From Paulinella micropora (lineage: Eukaryota > Cercozoa > Imbricatea > Euglyphida): DNA of 64,000 bases. This document shows positions 43,355 to 55,327 of this stretch, piece by piece. Location of the stretch: positions 335,114 to 399,113 of the forward strand of contig BJOX01000174.1 of the NCBI GenBank assembly GCA_009731375.1. The letters are read 5' to 3'. How positions within the stretch are numbered: position 1 is the stretch's first letter; every line of letters starts with the position of its first letter. The translations under genes were made by a program, and so were the position numbers. A model generated the notes under the pieces. It did not search any database, was not told the origin of the DNA, and saw only the letters and a list, made by a program, of their open reading frames with translations.

Positions 43355-46300
43355 GTGCACTGGGACACTGGGGATACCCTGGGTCCTAAATGGCTAGGCG
43401 TAGAGTCTGACCCGGGTTTGCGCACCCACAGGCTAGGAGACACGCTGACAGTGGAGGGAGTGGGCGATGGTCCTAAGGAAGACACCAGTACCACAGAAGA
43501 GGCATCGCCCGCTTATTCAAGGGTCACGTCACCAGCGACTCCTAACACTGTGGCGCAAATAAGTGCTAGCGTTACATCGCCCGCACTTGCTAACGCCGTC
43601 CCTTCTCCTAACGCACACGTTTCTTCTCCGAGGCCGACACAGTTGGAGAGGGAAGTGATAGTGATAAGTGGCACTCCACCGGTGGCGACATCGTCGTCGG
43701 GGACACAATCACAAGCCAGCTCTTCATCGTCCCCCATGCCGCTATCACTCCCACCTTTGGTCCAGCAATCTTTCATACCAGTTTGGACACAGGGATCACA
43801 GCGATCATTGGGTTTTTCCCTCATTCCCTACCGCTACGGATCTATCTCTCCTGACGCAGCTCGAACCTTGCCACAAGGAGATTCGAATCTTTCTAATTTC
43901 CAGCTCATAGCCGCTCGAAGCCGCGCTATAACTGATACGGGCTTGAGACAGCTAGACCAGGAGAGACCTTACTCTCCGCGAAGAGCGGGTTTATCAACTC
44001 CGGGTCGAAGCAGTCTGATGCACCCAGTAGGGCCACGTATGGTTACTCGCACACGGGCAAATTTCGAAAGCAAGATGCACCGTGAAGGTATGAGCATACC
44101 AGCCGTCCCGCAAGTAGGAGGGGTTGTTTTGAAGGATTTTTGTAATGACAGGAAATCCCTGTTCATTATTCAAAACCCGATTCTCCTCCTTCGACCAGTA
44201 GTATTGGGAAGACCTGGTTCAGTTTAGTGGATACTTTCATTGCAACCATCGTTGCTACCACTGCCTTACCTTATCCGAGTTCATGGCATCTACAGGGATC
44301 CGTCCTTTAACGATCCCGGTAACATCAACCTAGAGCGATATCGCCTCGAGATCCGCGACGACGGTAGCTACTGGATCCCGACAGTCGAAGGTAAAATAGA
44401 CCTAGCACTCTGTCGGTCCCAGCACCTCGAGGTGGATAACTACGAGCGTGCGCTCCAGTACAGCTACGTAGCCACGCGCTTGAATTCGGACCAGCGGATT
44501 AGAACAGTAGCATACGTAGCCCCCAGAGTCCAACAGGCTAAGGCATGAGCCAGGATTTCCCTGCGCCAGATGTCAGATGTCATGCGAGAGGTAAACAATA
44601 GAAACCGTGTATTCATTGACAGCAAGGGATATATTGCGCCTTATATTGGTCCAGGTTTCATCGATCCTCAAGTCGTTCATATCGTTTCAGGCGTCACGAT
44701 GAAAAGTACGAACACCTGTCATCCAGACAATCCTCCGGGTCTTACCCAGCCTGAGGACGTCTTACTTTCGGAATGTATCGCTTTTGTTCCATGTTTGCAA
44801 GGGCAAGTCCCACAGACCAATCCCCAGGATGATTGGATGCGTCTCGACATACGCACCGAGTGGGATGCGTGCGAAGATCGCAACAACAAAAGCACTTCTA
44901 GCCAAAGTAACCTTCCGTTCGTCCAAACGAACCGAACCCGACGCATATCAGCGGTCTGCTGAATGGTCTCCCTCTCAAGTTAGTAATCCCTGCCTTAGTT
45001 ATGAATCGGACCCCACTGACGGTGTTTCACCACCCGCCGGTTTGGGGGCGATCCAGAGCTCAATTGGCCTCGATTCTGGCTTTTGGGTTAGATCAACACG
45101 AACCGATCTCTGATACCCTTCTTTTTAGGCACCACATGTCGTACTCACAAGATCCACCGTATGGTTTCCTGGGCCACCTATCAGGACTCTATCCGGGACA
45201 TGTGGGACAGAGTGTGTCTCGACAGATTTTGAACCATGTAGTCCCATTCCCATGGTCCCACACAGCATCGGTGGTACCAGTGCGATCAGGGTGAAACATA
45301 GCACAGCCTGAAGGGGACCATCTCGGTTGCCCTATTTTCGTGCGAAACAGATTTGTCTTTGAGCACATATGCTATTGGTTTGCATGCCTTTACTATTCTT
45401 TCCGATTGCCCTCGAATACAGACATAAGATATTGCACCCACCCACATGATATCAAACAGTCTGTCGGATGGCAACACGCGACATACTCCTTTTTCGTGGA
45501 GCTACCGTCGAGCTATTTTGCACATATGGACATGACGATTTGTTCTACGAATAATCGTCATCCCATCCTCGCGATAAACCAGTGGGAAGTAAGTCCCGAC
45601 AGAGCTATGCTCGCGCGCCATGTCTCTGATTCGCCGGACAGAGAACACTGGAGCAAAAGCTGAATCTGTTGGTTCAACCTTCCTCAAGGATGGAAGAACG
45701 ATGGACAAGGGGTACTGACACGCTAGCCCCAGTACAGCGCTACCTTCTTCGGGACTTGCGTTCTTCGGCACACGACCAGAAGTGGTATACGTACTGTACA
45801 ACCATTCCGAATATCCCCTTCTTCATGCAGGTGCAGACAGAGGTGCGCGCATTACAGTACATGCTCAATGCGACGGATTATGAGGAAACCCAGGTAGTAG
45901 TACACCCAAGTACGTATTCACCTTGTCTTGCAGACATTCTGAATCCGTACTCGAGAGCACTGCGAGCCAGAGGTTACCCATACGGTGTCCCATCCATACA
46001 TGACGCTATGGATGTTAAGGAGACGGTACCAAATATTGTGCGCCTCGATCTCGCCTCGACTTATCTTGGAACTCGGGTAGAAGTTCGGGATGAACGAGAC
46101 ATAGCGGCTTACCTAAATCTCCCGCTAGTTCCCGTTGATCCTGGATTGGAATCAGTCTTTTCCTGGGACACACATTATCGTCTTGAGGCAGCGATGATCC
46201 ATCATGTCATCCTTCCCCAGGACAAGGAAATGTTTTCGACGAATTGTCAAATTCCGCCCGCTCCGGCGACTCAGAGACCACAGACGACCTACCCACGGTT

Positions 46301-46445
46301 CGAGATATCCCAGAAACTGAGCGATCGGTGGAAACTCGTCTCTCGGCGAGATCCCACACCATCGCCATTTTCACCACCATCTCCTAAATCATTATCGCGA
46401 GCATCGTCATCATCGTCATCATCGTCATCATCGTCATCATCATGA
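43355..46445 (+). other. Chain of plus-strand open frames of unknown type, upstream of Gypsy pol
   Basis: Long frames at 43355-44227 (Ser/Pro/Thr-rich, PRMVTRTRANFESKMHREGM), 44240-44548 (GIYRDPSFNDPGNINLERYR), 44570-44962 (NRNRVFIDSKGYIAPYIGPG), and 45669-46445 (Ser-rich end). They read as protein but match no family I know. Gag or another open frame of the Gypsy element downstream is the likeliest explanation, since orientation and order fit; a host gene with introns is the alternative. Confidence 0.4.
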
Positions 46446-47480
46446 TCATCGTCTTCATCGTCCTCACATAGTCGTCTCACAGTTCCTTCCGCGGTGTCAG
46501 CCGTGGAAGGAAGACACGAAATACGATATACGATTACAGGTCCAACCTCGCTCCGACCACAAAGGAAACTTTGGGGACCTCAGATTCCTTTTCCACGCGC
46601 CACTCAGCGTCAATTAGAGCAAGTCTCCAAGCGACCGCATCTCTTTTGTCTCTCCACGCCTCTCATCCCGCTCGAATGCACGCGGCCCTTCATCCGCCGA
46701 TTCGAGATCACAGCGGCGATTGGAATACAGTGGAGAGCAAGATGGCAAGGAGGAAAAGGAATACGGGGGACGCAGCGGAAAGGATGAGGTGGAAGACGCC
46801 CCGCCTGCCGTCGAAGACGCGAAGACCGACCGAGGCTCTTCCAGCAAGAGGATATGCCGCCGATCCAAGAAACCCAAGATCAGCTGCAAGCCTGACGCCC
46901 GACGACGACGACGACGTCATGACGACGACGACTACCAAGACGGTTCCTCATCCTCCTCCTCTTCTTCTTCTTCATCTTCGTCCTCCATGGCCAGCTCTCC
47001 TCTAGCCCCGAGCGCAACATCCGGTAGCCGGACGACAGATCAGCAGGAGAAGACTGAAGATAAGAATAAGAACAAGGAACGGAGTAAGAGAGGTAGCCGC
47101 GGCAAAACCCATAAAGTACGAACATACCACTATCACGAGGTGGCTTATGATCGCCAAGGTAGGCGATACCTTCGGGCTGTGCCACGAGGCGAACGCAAGC
47201 CCATACGCACTCAGCACCAAGCCCAACAGCAGCGTTTGCAACAGGCCATGCTCCAGGGTTGGAAGAATCCAGTCCAGAGATGGACTACGGGTACTCCGGC
47301 TCAGCGACATGTGCCCAGAAGCAAACTGCCAAGGCGCGGTCCGAGACGCGCACCGAGCGAGCCTAGCCTGCCCCGACCGGCTCACAGCCGACCCCAAAAC
47401 TTATTTCCGGAGACACGCAGCCATGCGTATGCACCGCGTGCAACCCATCTCCGGCAACAAGGTACGAAACGTGTACCAAC
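46446..47480 (+). other. Arg/Asp/Ser-rich open region before the Gypsy pol
   Basis: Plus frames with a polar, repeat-like composition (RRRRRRHDDDDYQDG, Ser tract) and a basic part (KTHKVRTYHYHEVAYDRQGR). Might be a nucleocapsid-like part of the retroelement. No zinc knuckle seen. Confidence 0.35.
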
Positions 47481-47490
47481 CACTCGATGC

Positions 47491-48300
47491 TTATGCTTCG
47501 AACATTGGCTGGATCACTGCACGTTGGAAGTCACCAGGGGCGCGGTGGATACGCTGCGTCATATAGTTGGGGACCAGAAGTCCACGAGGAGTCCATACGG
47601 CGAGGATTTCGCGGCTACCGTCTGTAGGATCGATCTTCAGGTGCGAAAAACCATCGACCATGTCCAACGCAGAGATGTAGTTATATCCCACGAAGAGCTC
47701 ACGGTGATGATCGGGGTTAGGAAGGCCAGGGACCGGAAGGATGAGCCGGTCGTTAACCGCGCGGTAATCAAATACCATGCGGATACCTTTGAAAGGATCC
47801 TGCAAGAGGGAGTTAAACTTGCCTACAGGGCACGGTCTAGTAGCCCACTCGCAATTAGGAGAGGCAAAACTATAGCGGCCAGTAGCAAGCATATCGTCTG
47901 CCCACTGGGTCAGGAACTCTCTGACAGCAGGCGTCCATCTAAGGCAAGGAATCCAAATAGGTTGTGCACCTGGACGTAGCTTCAAAGAGATAACGGTGTG
48001 CGTAAAACAGCCAGCCTTTTCATGGAATGGGTCGCTGTAACGCTTTAGAAAATCTTTCGCTCTTTTCTTCTGGGGGAGTGAGGTTGGAGGTGATAGAATC
48101 CAAGCCGAACTTTGGTTTAGGCGGTTCGGCCTTCTTTTCCTTCTGTTCGTCTAGGTATTTTCGGCATAATCGCTCTGAAAGCATCAAACCGGGGTCTGGA
48201 ATAGGCCAGTGATGTCCTCTTGTGTGACAAGTAAAATACCTGGATCAGAAGTCATGTTCATAGAGAGCCAGTCTAGACCGCTAATCGGGGATGTTCCCGG
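47491..48300 (-). pseudogene. Inverted N-terminal half of Gypsy reverse transcriptase
   Basis: The minus-strand frame 47985-47491 has AVREFLTQWADDMLATGRYS (fingers), GIRMVFDYRAVNDRLILPVP, and YNYISALDMVDGFSHLKIDP (the first catalytic Asp), ending APGDFQRAVIQPMFEA. The next RT part expected is the YxDD box, found on the opposite strand at 48498. Further upstream on the minus strand, SGLDWLSMNMTSDPGILLV may belong to the protease-RT linker. Confidence 0.82.
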
Positions 48301-48479
48301 TCATGCGGTAACATTAGCTGGGCCACAATATGGGGTTTGATAGGGTTTGGATACGGCTCCGTAGGTTGTCACTGCGTCTTGCACATCTCCGGCTCGTATT
48401 GAGGGGAGTGTGGTCGGAAGCGCAGCTGTCCCGGAGAAGGGGGCGATTGACATTGTGACAAGTCTTTTGGCCATCTCCC

Positions 48480-49433
48480 TTTCTGGGGTCAGACGGCCGC
48501 AGCATACATCGACGATGTGCATCTGGCCCACGACGACTTCGACGTCCACATGGACCAGCTGGAGAAGCTCATGGAGGCTGCGGAGGCAGCCGGCTGTTAC
48601 TTCGCCGCGGACAAGCTACGCATTGGCTACAACTCTCTTCCCGTGCTCGGCAAAGTCTGCAGCAAGAAAGGTGTCGCCGCCGACACAAGCAAGATCGATG
48701 CAATCCTGAAGATATCTGAACCGCAGAACATCACCGAGGTCCGCTCAATACTCGGTATGACCAATTTTATTCAGGCGCATATTCCTAACTACTCTCGCTT
48801 GGTGGCGCCACTCTCCGATCTACTCAAGTCAACGAACGCCCGACCTACGGAACCCAACTTTTTCCGTGAAAAAGAAGAAATGCTTCGCAAAGCTCAAGCA
48901 TGTCCTGACAATGCTACCGATCCTCGCCAAGTACAAAGACGCAGCAGCTCTACCTTCGAACAGGCGCAACCATCGTTGGCATCGGTGGAGCTCTACATTC
49001 GGCCCTGAGAAGTCTGCGCCTGTCATCTCTTATTTCTCGCTTAAATTCATGGATAGTCAATCTCGGTGGGTCACGTATGTTCGGGAAGCTTATGGTATAT
49101 ATTATTTACGGTGTTCAGCAATCCCGTTACTATGTTGATGCTAGTGATCATCCGCTGACTATTGTCACGGATCATCGCCCGCTCATATGGTTATACCACG
49201 CCCGAAGTCCGATGGTTGATGGATGGGTCCTAGACCACCTCCAGACTATCCGCTTCAAGGTGGAATACATTCAGGGTAAACAGAATCTCCTTCCTGATGC
49301 CCTCTCTCGTATTCCTTGTATATCGCCCGGCCAACCCACTCTCCTCGGGGAAGTCGAAGCGACGAATCAGCTACTGGACACAATCCCGGCAACTATGTTA
49401 CAGTCCAGTGCGCTCTTTTTTGCTCGCGATTGA
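48480..49433 (+). pseudogene. Gypsy RT palm/thumb and RNase H
   Basis: Begins with AAYIDDVHLAHDDFDVHMDQ (the YIDD active site), continues LEKLMEAAEAAGCYFAADKL and ITEVRSILGMTNFIQAHIPN (Gypsy thumb/connection). RNase H pieces follow in shifted frames: VISYFSLKFMDSQSRWVTYV, then HPLTIVTDHRPLIWLYHARS and VEYIQGKQNLLPDALSRIP. Several frameshifts. Confidence 0.85.
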
Positions 49434-49899
49434 CGGTAGTCATCCGCAATCAGACTTGCGCTTTAAGAAGCACGATTGTCGGATTTTGCGCGGTGCACCA
49501 ACGATCAAGACCTTACAGGCCCCGTGGGATTATGCCATAGTCATTCCGCCTGCGGAACGTGCTCCAGACGTAGCTCGTCAACTTTTTGCTCTCAACAAGC
49601 CTTTTGCTGTACTCGTTCCTCAGGATATGGTACACCTCATCCCTGAAGGTGAGACCATCTCCCGTGAAACAGTCTTAGCATGCCACAAGATCGTCTTCCT
49701 CGAGGACAACCTTGTGTGGCTTGTTCATAACTTTGGATTGGATCGCCATGCTGTGCTTAATATGTATGCTACATCACATGCCCCGCGCGTCACGCGCGCG
49801 GATATCCACAGCGCAGAAAAAAGACCCACTTTTTTCAACCGCTTTGGGACGGATCTACATCTATCGGCCAGGGTAATACTCTTCTCTTTTTCAAGGCAG

Positions 49900-51510
49900 G
49901 GTTAGCGGTACATATCATGCCCGACCGCTCCCGCCGCATATATGTTCCGAATCCCCTGATACGCAAGCTTGTCTCCCATGCTCACTTGATCCAGAACCAC
50001 GCAAAGGTCCCCACCCTTGCCCCATACATCCATCGATATCAGCGATACATATGGTTCGGACCCGATGGGAAATGCAGGATGCACGCTGACATTGCGGCTA
50101 TCATCAAGGATTGCCACTTTTGTCAACTATCGCACGCCCGCCTCACACTTAATCATGGTCGCTATAACTCATTAGTCTGAAACCATCCAGGTCAAGCTAT
50201 AGGTATAGATCATGTTCATGAGGCATAGATGGCGTACTCGAACAGTATATATATATGTTAACTATAGTCAATTTATTGGCAGGTTACCTATTGTTTATTC
50301 CAGTCGTTTCCACCACTGCTGAGGAGACTACTGTTGAGACCATTCTCGCTCGATGGGTTTGCCTTTTTGGTTTTCCGGACGCCATCCTGTCTGACGATCA
50401 TGGATCTTTCCGTGGCAATCTTGCCAAGGCCTTCTGCAGCATGGCTGGAATCGAATGGCTCACCACTGCGCCATACTCTCACCACTAGTTAGGCATGGTA
50501 GAACGCAGGCATCAAAGCCTCCGCCGCGCTATCCAGGCGCTCGCAGACAAAGACAAGAAGACTTGGTCCAAGGTCATGCCAGCTCTGTCGTTCTCGCAGA
50601 ACACTTACGTCTCCACCGCCACCGGCGTATCCGCTTTTGAAGGTATGATGGCTCGCCAGCCACGTACATCTATCGATATCTTCGATTCTCCCGACGTCAT
50701 CGCTGAACGCGCGGCTCGATCAACCGCCGAATTGACTAAGACTCTGGCTCGACGACAGTCCAGACATCGGACCAACTCGACACTCTCCGCTTAGCTCGGA
50801 TTGCTGTCACAGCGTATGTCAAGGAATACGTTTCCTTCACGCGCAAGGCTGGCAACGAACAGAAGAACAAGCAACGGTGACGCAAGCTACCCGATTGGAA
50901 GGTGGGTGACCGAGTCACCGTCTATCGCCCGAAGCAATCAACCAAAGGTAATCCCGCTTCCTCTGTTCTTCAACACGACGGCCCGTACATTATTTTGGAC
51001 AAACCGTCCAATAACACCTTTCGCCTCCGGCACGAGGACACCAACAAGGTCCTCCGCAAAATTGACATTGCACACCTCAGTCCCTACACGGCCCCCACCG
51101 ATTTGGCTCAGGCCATCGATCCGGTCCAGGATCAGGCACACAATGACGACCAGAAGGACTATGTTGTTGGTGAGGTGATAGCCTTCATCGACGATGGCTT
51201 GCTCAAGTTAGGGATGATCATGGATGAAGATCCCACGGACGATCGCGACGACTTCCGCGTCCACCAGCTCTGCATCACTTCGCTTTCTAATATGCAGTAC
51301 CGCCCAGTTTATGTGGAGCCAGTTGCCCATCAGGACGGCGTAATCACGGAGGGACCAACGCATCTCCAATGGACGAAGCCTCTCAACTCCTGGAAGAAGA
51401 TGACACTCGACAGCGAGAATGATCAGGTCGTGCATCGGGATATCCAGTTCAAGCCGAGCACCAACTCCAGGAACAAGGGCTCGATCATTCCCGAACAACT
51501 CAAACGTTGA
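49900..51510 (+). pseudogene. Gypsy integrase: zinc domain, DDE core, C-terminal region
   Basis: Zinc domain around 49960-50160 (His in SHAHLIQNHAKV; IIKDCHFCQLSHARL with the Cys pair). Core: IGIDHVH (first Asp), DAILSDDHGSFRG (second Asp), LGMVERRHQSLRRAIQALAD (Glu). The C-terminal part (50902-51510) has GDRVTVYRPKQSTKGNPASS and NTFRLRHEDTNKVLRKIDIA, the GPY/F-like module. Stops at about 50178 and 50489, and a frame change after 50790. Confidence 0.85.
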
Positions 51511-53280
51511 CAAACCGTACAACGGTAAGAAGTACGATTTTCATGTTTTCAAAGTGAGATCGAAGTAGACTCTCAAGTGGTTTTTGCTTTTAGACTCCCT
51601 TCGGACTCTATCTCCTTTCCCACTTCATATACCACCCAACAAGTTAGTATTTTCTACAGGCTTGTGCGATAGTCATATTCACATATTTTGAACTGGCATT
51701 AGCTAAGGCAGGTCACACAATGCTATTTACCGCTTTGAACACGCAGTGATAGTGTTGGCCCTACGCTCCTTTCATGATGTATGATTGGGTACACTATATC
51801 CGTCCTGCCTCTGCATGTTGATACTATCTTTATCAATGCGTTGACACTTTTTCGCACGCACATATCGCTCATTGATCTACATCTGCAATCTGTTTGATTC
51901 ATTTTCTTTTTATACTTATTTAAATATCATTTGGTCAATCATCTGTTACGATTCGTTTCGATCGCAACTCCATTGCTACCTACCGTTATGGTCTGGGAGG
52001 GGGGGGGGGGGGGGGTTNNNNNNNNNNNNNNNNNNNNNNNNNNNNNNNNNNNNNNNNNNNNNNNNNNNNNNNNNNNNNNNNNNNNNNNNNNNNNNNNNNN
52101 NNNNNNNNNNNNNNNNNNNNNNNNNNNNNNNNNNNNNNNNNNNNNNNNNNNNNNNNNNNNNNNNNNNNNNNNNNNNNNNNNNNNNNNNNNNNNNNNNNNN
52201 NNNNNNNNNNNNNNNNNNNNNNNNNNNNNNNNNNNNNNNNNNNNNNNNNNNNNNNNNNNNNNNNNNNNNNNNNNNNNNNNNNNNNNNNNNNNNNNNNNNN
52301 NNNNNNNNNNNNNNNNNNNNNNNNNNNNNNNNNNNNNNNNNNNNNNNNNNNNNNNNNNNNNNNNNNNNNNNNNNNNNNNNNNNNNNNNNNNNNNNNNNNN
52401 NNNNNNNNNNNNNNNNNNNNNNNNNNNNNNNNNNNNNNNNNNNNNNNNNNNNNNNNNNNNNNNNNNNNNNNNNNNNNNNNNNNNNNNNNNNNNNNNNNNN
52501 NNNNNNNNNNNNNNNNNNNNNNNNNNNNNNNNNNNNNNNNNNNNNNNNNNNNNNNNNNNNNNNNNNNNNNNNNNNNNNNNNNNNNNNNNNNNNNNGGGGG
52601 GGGGGGGGGGGGGGGGGGGGAGTTATCGGAATGAATACCGTACCGGACCGAAACATTAATATTGTGTTAAACTTTCTTCAATTTTTTTCTTCAAGTTTAC
52701 ACTTCTATTGTTAGTTCCGGTACTTCATTTTTCCATTTATTTATCAACTGTCATAACTTTTAGTTGTTACGTTTTCAACTGCCGTTAACAGATCAATTTA
52801 TTTCCCTTTACCAGCTAGCTTTTTAGAAAAGCTTGACTATTGCATGTTTTACCCATATCTGAAACTTTTATTCCTTTGACCGCCTTTTCCGGTCTCCAGT
52901 CATGCTTTATTTCCCTGGACAGTGTTTTCCGGTTCCCAGTCAACACTAGTACTCCAAGTAAAATGGTAAAACAAGTCAAATAGGTTAGTTAAAGTGGCAA
53001 TACTTAGCATATTTCTCTTTATTTTCCTCAGACTGACTTGAACAACTCCAACTGCTACACAACACTTGCTACACTTGAATTCTTCTCGTTAGTTCTCAGA
53101 ATTTGCATTGTTTCGCAAGGGACCAGTAGTCTGTCAAGAAAGAGTACTAAATAAACTGGAATTGACCATCCCAGCGACTTTTGGTACCTTCCCTGTTCTC
53201 GGAATTATTTTGAGATCAAATGACAGCCGTGTGTGTATTCATTTGAATGCCGGTTGGCAATTTCCTCACAGGAGGCTAGT
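51511..53280. other. Unassigned DNA with a 578-N gap
   Basis: N from 52018 to 52595, preceded by a G-run plus TT and followed by a G25 run. Flanks are AT-rich with no gene. The right part (52620-53280) would be the expected 3' end of the Copia element, but no LTR pair was recognised. Confidence 0.5.
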
Positions 53281-53286
53281 CAAGAC

Positions 53287-53820
53287 TTACACTTTTTCCA
53301 ACATTGCTTTTCCGGCCAAAATCATAGCGTTGACGTAAGCATAGCGCAGATCAATATGATCCAGCTTCTGCCGGTAAATGTTGGTTGAAGCCAAGTCGAT
53401 TGCCCCCTTGTTGTCTTCATAAATCACAGGTGGCTTTCCCCATCCTTGTTGGGCCAGATCCTTGGCAACTCTCCCTCCTGCTATCCCGTTGACGAAGTTC
53501 GCTATCTTCTCTTTGCCGTGTAGGCACGCGTCCAGCGCGTAGATCTCCGCCTCGCAGGTTGACTCCTCCGGAGGCGCTTCCATGCGAACATGTCCCTCCG
53601 GCACTTTCTCCTCAGGTGGCGGTAGCGTCCCCACCGCCTCCGCTTGCAGGTCTTGCTGCTTCGCCAGCAGCTTCTCCCGCCTTTCCTTGTTACGCGGTCC
53701 ACGCGGCTTCGGCAATTCCACCGTAATGTTGCGTTTCATACACACCGGATTTACAGAACCACCAAGCATGAAATGGATTAATGCCAGTCGAGCCCTTCGA
53801 TCGCCCCATCGCCCTTCCAA
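53287..53820 (-). pseudogene. Copia RNase H
   Basis: ESTCEAEIYALDACLHGKEK (catalytic Glu context), PPVIYEDNKGAIDLASTNIY (Asp) and RQKLDHIDLRYAYVNAMI, the standard Copia RNase H closing motifs. Its front (ARLALIHFMLGGSVN) overlaps the RT end in another frame. Confidence 0.88.
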
Positions 53821-55012
53821 TTTGCGTCAGGGTAGGATGTCAGGCGCGTGCTTTCCTTTTGGTAGAACCGGATTCCTCGCCGCGCGGTGCCTTGAAGGTA
53901 CCGCATCACTTGTTCCGCCTCTTGGAAGGGGAACTCCTCCGGCTTTGACGTATAACGCGCCATCTCAGCCACCGGCCCTAGCGTGTCATGCCTCGTTACC
54001 CGCACCCAGATAAGTATCCCGCAGATATGGTAAGGCGAGAATTCCTCCAGTACGCTCGGGACTCCCACACGGCACCCAGGCATTAGCCACGGCGAATCAA
54101 CAGACGATAAGTCCTTTGTTTTGAGCCGCTCGCTCGCCTCCTGGATAAAAGTTTGCTGGAATAACTTGACGGTTCGCCCGAAGTCCGGATGCCGGCCGTC
54201 CTCGATGTCGATCCCCACCACTCCCGATGGCAGTTCACTTTTGAATACCTTAAAGCGGCTTTCCCCTGCCACCCGGAACTCCTCCCTTGCCTCCTCGCTG
54301 CCAAAACCCATCATGATGTCGTCCACATGCACGAACCCGATGTCAGGCTTACTCTTCCCCGAACGCAAGCGGAAAAAGAAACACGGAAACGCTTTGTGCT
54401 GCTCAAAGCGTTGCGACACCATGAACGGTACCAGCACTTGCATCCACCATTTTCTTCCGGCATCTGGTCGACCATATAGCGCCCTTGCCATTTCCCAAAC
54501 GTACCCCTCCTCTTTAAAGCCAAAGGGTGGGACTAGGTAGGTGGGTCGCATCCCCGCTTCCTCCACCTCAGCCTCTATGTAGGCAGTGCCCACATCGAAC
54601 TTGCCCAACACGAGGTCGTAGAAAATCACCAGCATAAAGAAGCCGAGTATAGTCATGGTGCATGGGGACCCGGTGCTCCTTGTATCATGGAGTACCCCTT
54701 CACCACCAGTCTACTCTTGTACTTTAACACTTTTCCGCCCGATTCCTTCGTCGCGTCGGCGTATCGCCCACGGCACAAGTCGCGCGCCGGTACGGACTCC
54801 CTCTTTCGCCTCCTAAAGCATCCTTGCGCCCACAGGGTTGCTATTTCTTGAGCTCGTGCGTCTTCAAACTTTCCCGAAGCGGTGGCTTCCTTCTCCGCCA
54901 CCGGACGAGTAAAGGTAGCCGCCAGTGCCCGCTCACGTACTCCCCATTTCAGGATTTCCGTGTCTAGCATCCTTTCCACTTCATTTTCCGTCTCCTCACC
55001 CTCGAACCGCAC
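53778..55012 (-). pseudogene. Copia reverse transcriptase
   Basis: N-terminal part 55012-54653 (KYKSRLVVKGYSMIQGAPGP) and main part 54656-53778 in another frame: KFDVGTAYIEAEVEE (first Asp), ALYGRPDAGRKWWMQVLVPF and FVHVDDIMMGFG (the xVDD box). It then passes PWLMPGCRVGVPSVLEEFSP and AEQVMRYLQGTARRGIRFYQ towards RNase H. This is the RVT_2 (Ty1/Copia) type. Confidence 0.88.
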
Positions 55013-55327
55013 GAAATGGGCCGGCTGCAGCTTTCTCCCTTTTCGAATGGGATCGCATTCCCCTTCTACCGTGCCCTTCCGAGTCTTACTCTTCCATTCG
55101 GGGCCGTAGGTCGTCTTTGCCCAATATCAGCCCCACTCCTTTGCCGGCACTTCTACGCTCATACCGCGGGTCACCTCCCGCAGCTCGTCCGTTTGCTCCT
55201 CCGGCTCCGGCTGCCTCAGCGTTCCTTCCTCCTCCTTTTCTTCTTTGACCACGTCTATGCAATCGCTGTCTTCCACCCCTTCCGGTTTGACGAATAGTTC
55301 CTCCAGGTCATCGTTGATCGGAGCACC

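Larger units (their letters stand above)
47485..51510 (+). mobile_element. Ty3/Gypsy-type retrotransposon pol, internally inverted and decayed
   Basis: Contains reverse transcriptase, RNase H, integrase zinc domain, integrase core and C-terminal region in Gypsy order (RT-RH-IN). The first half of the RT lies on the minus strand (47491-48300) while the YIDD-containing second half and everything after are on the plus strand from 48498. Numerous stops and frameshifts. LTRs were not identified. Confidence 0.85.
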
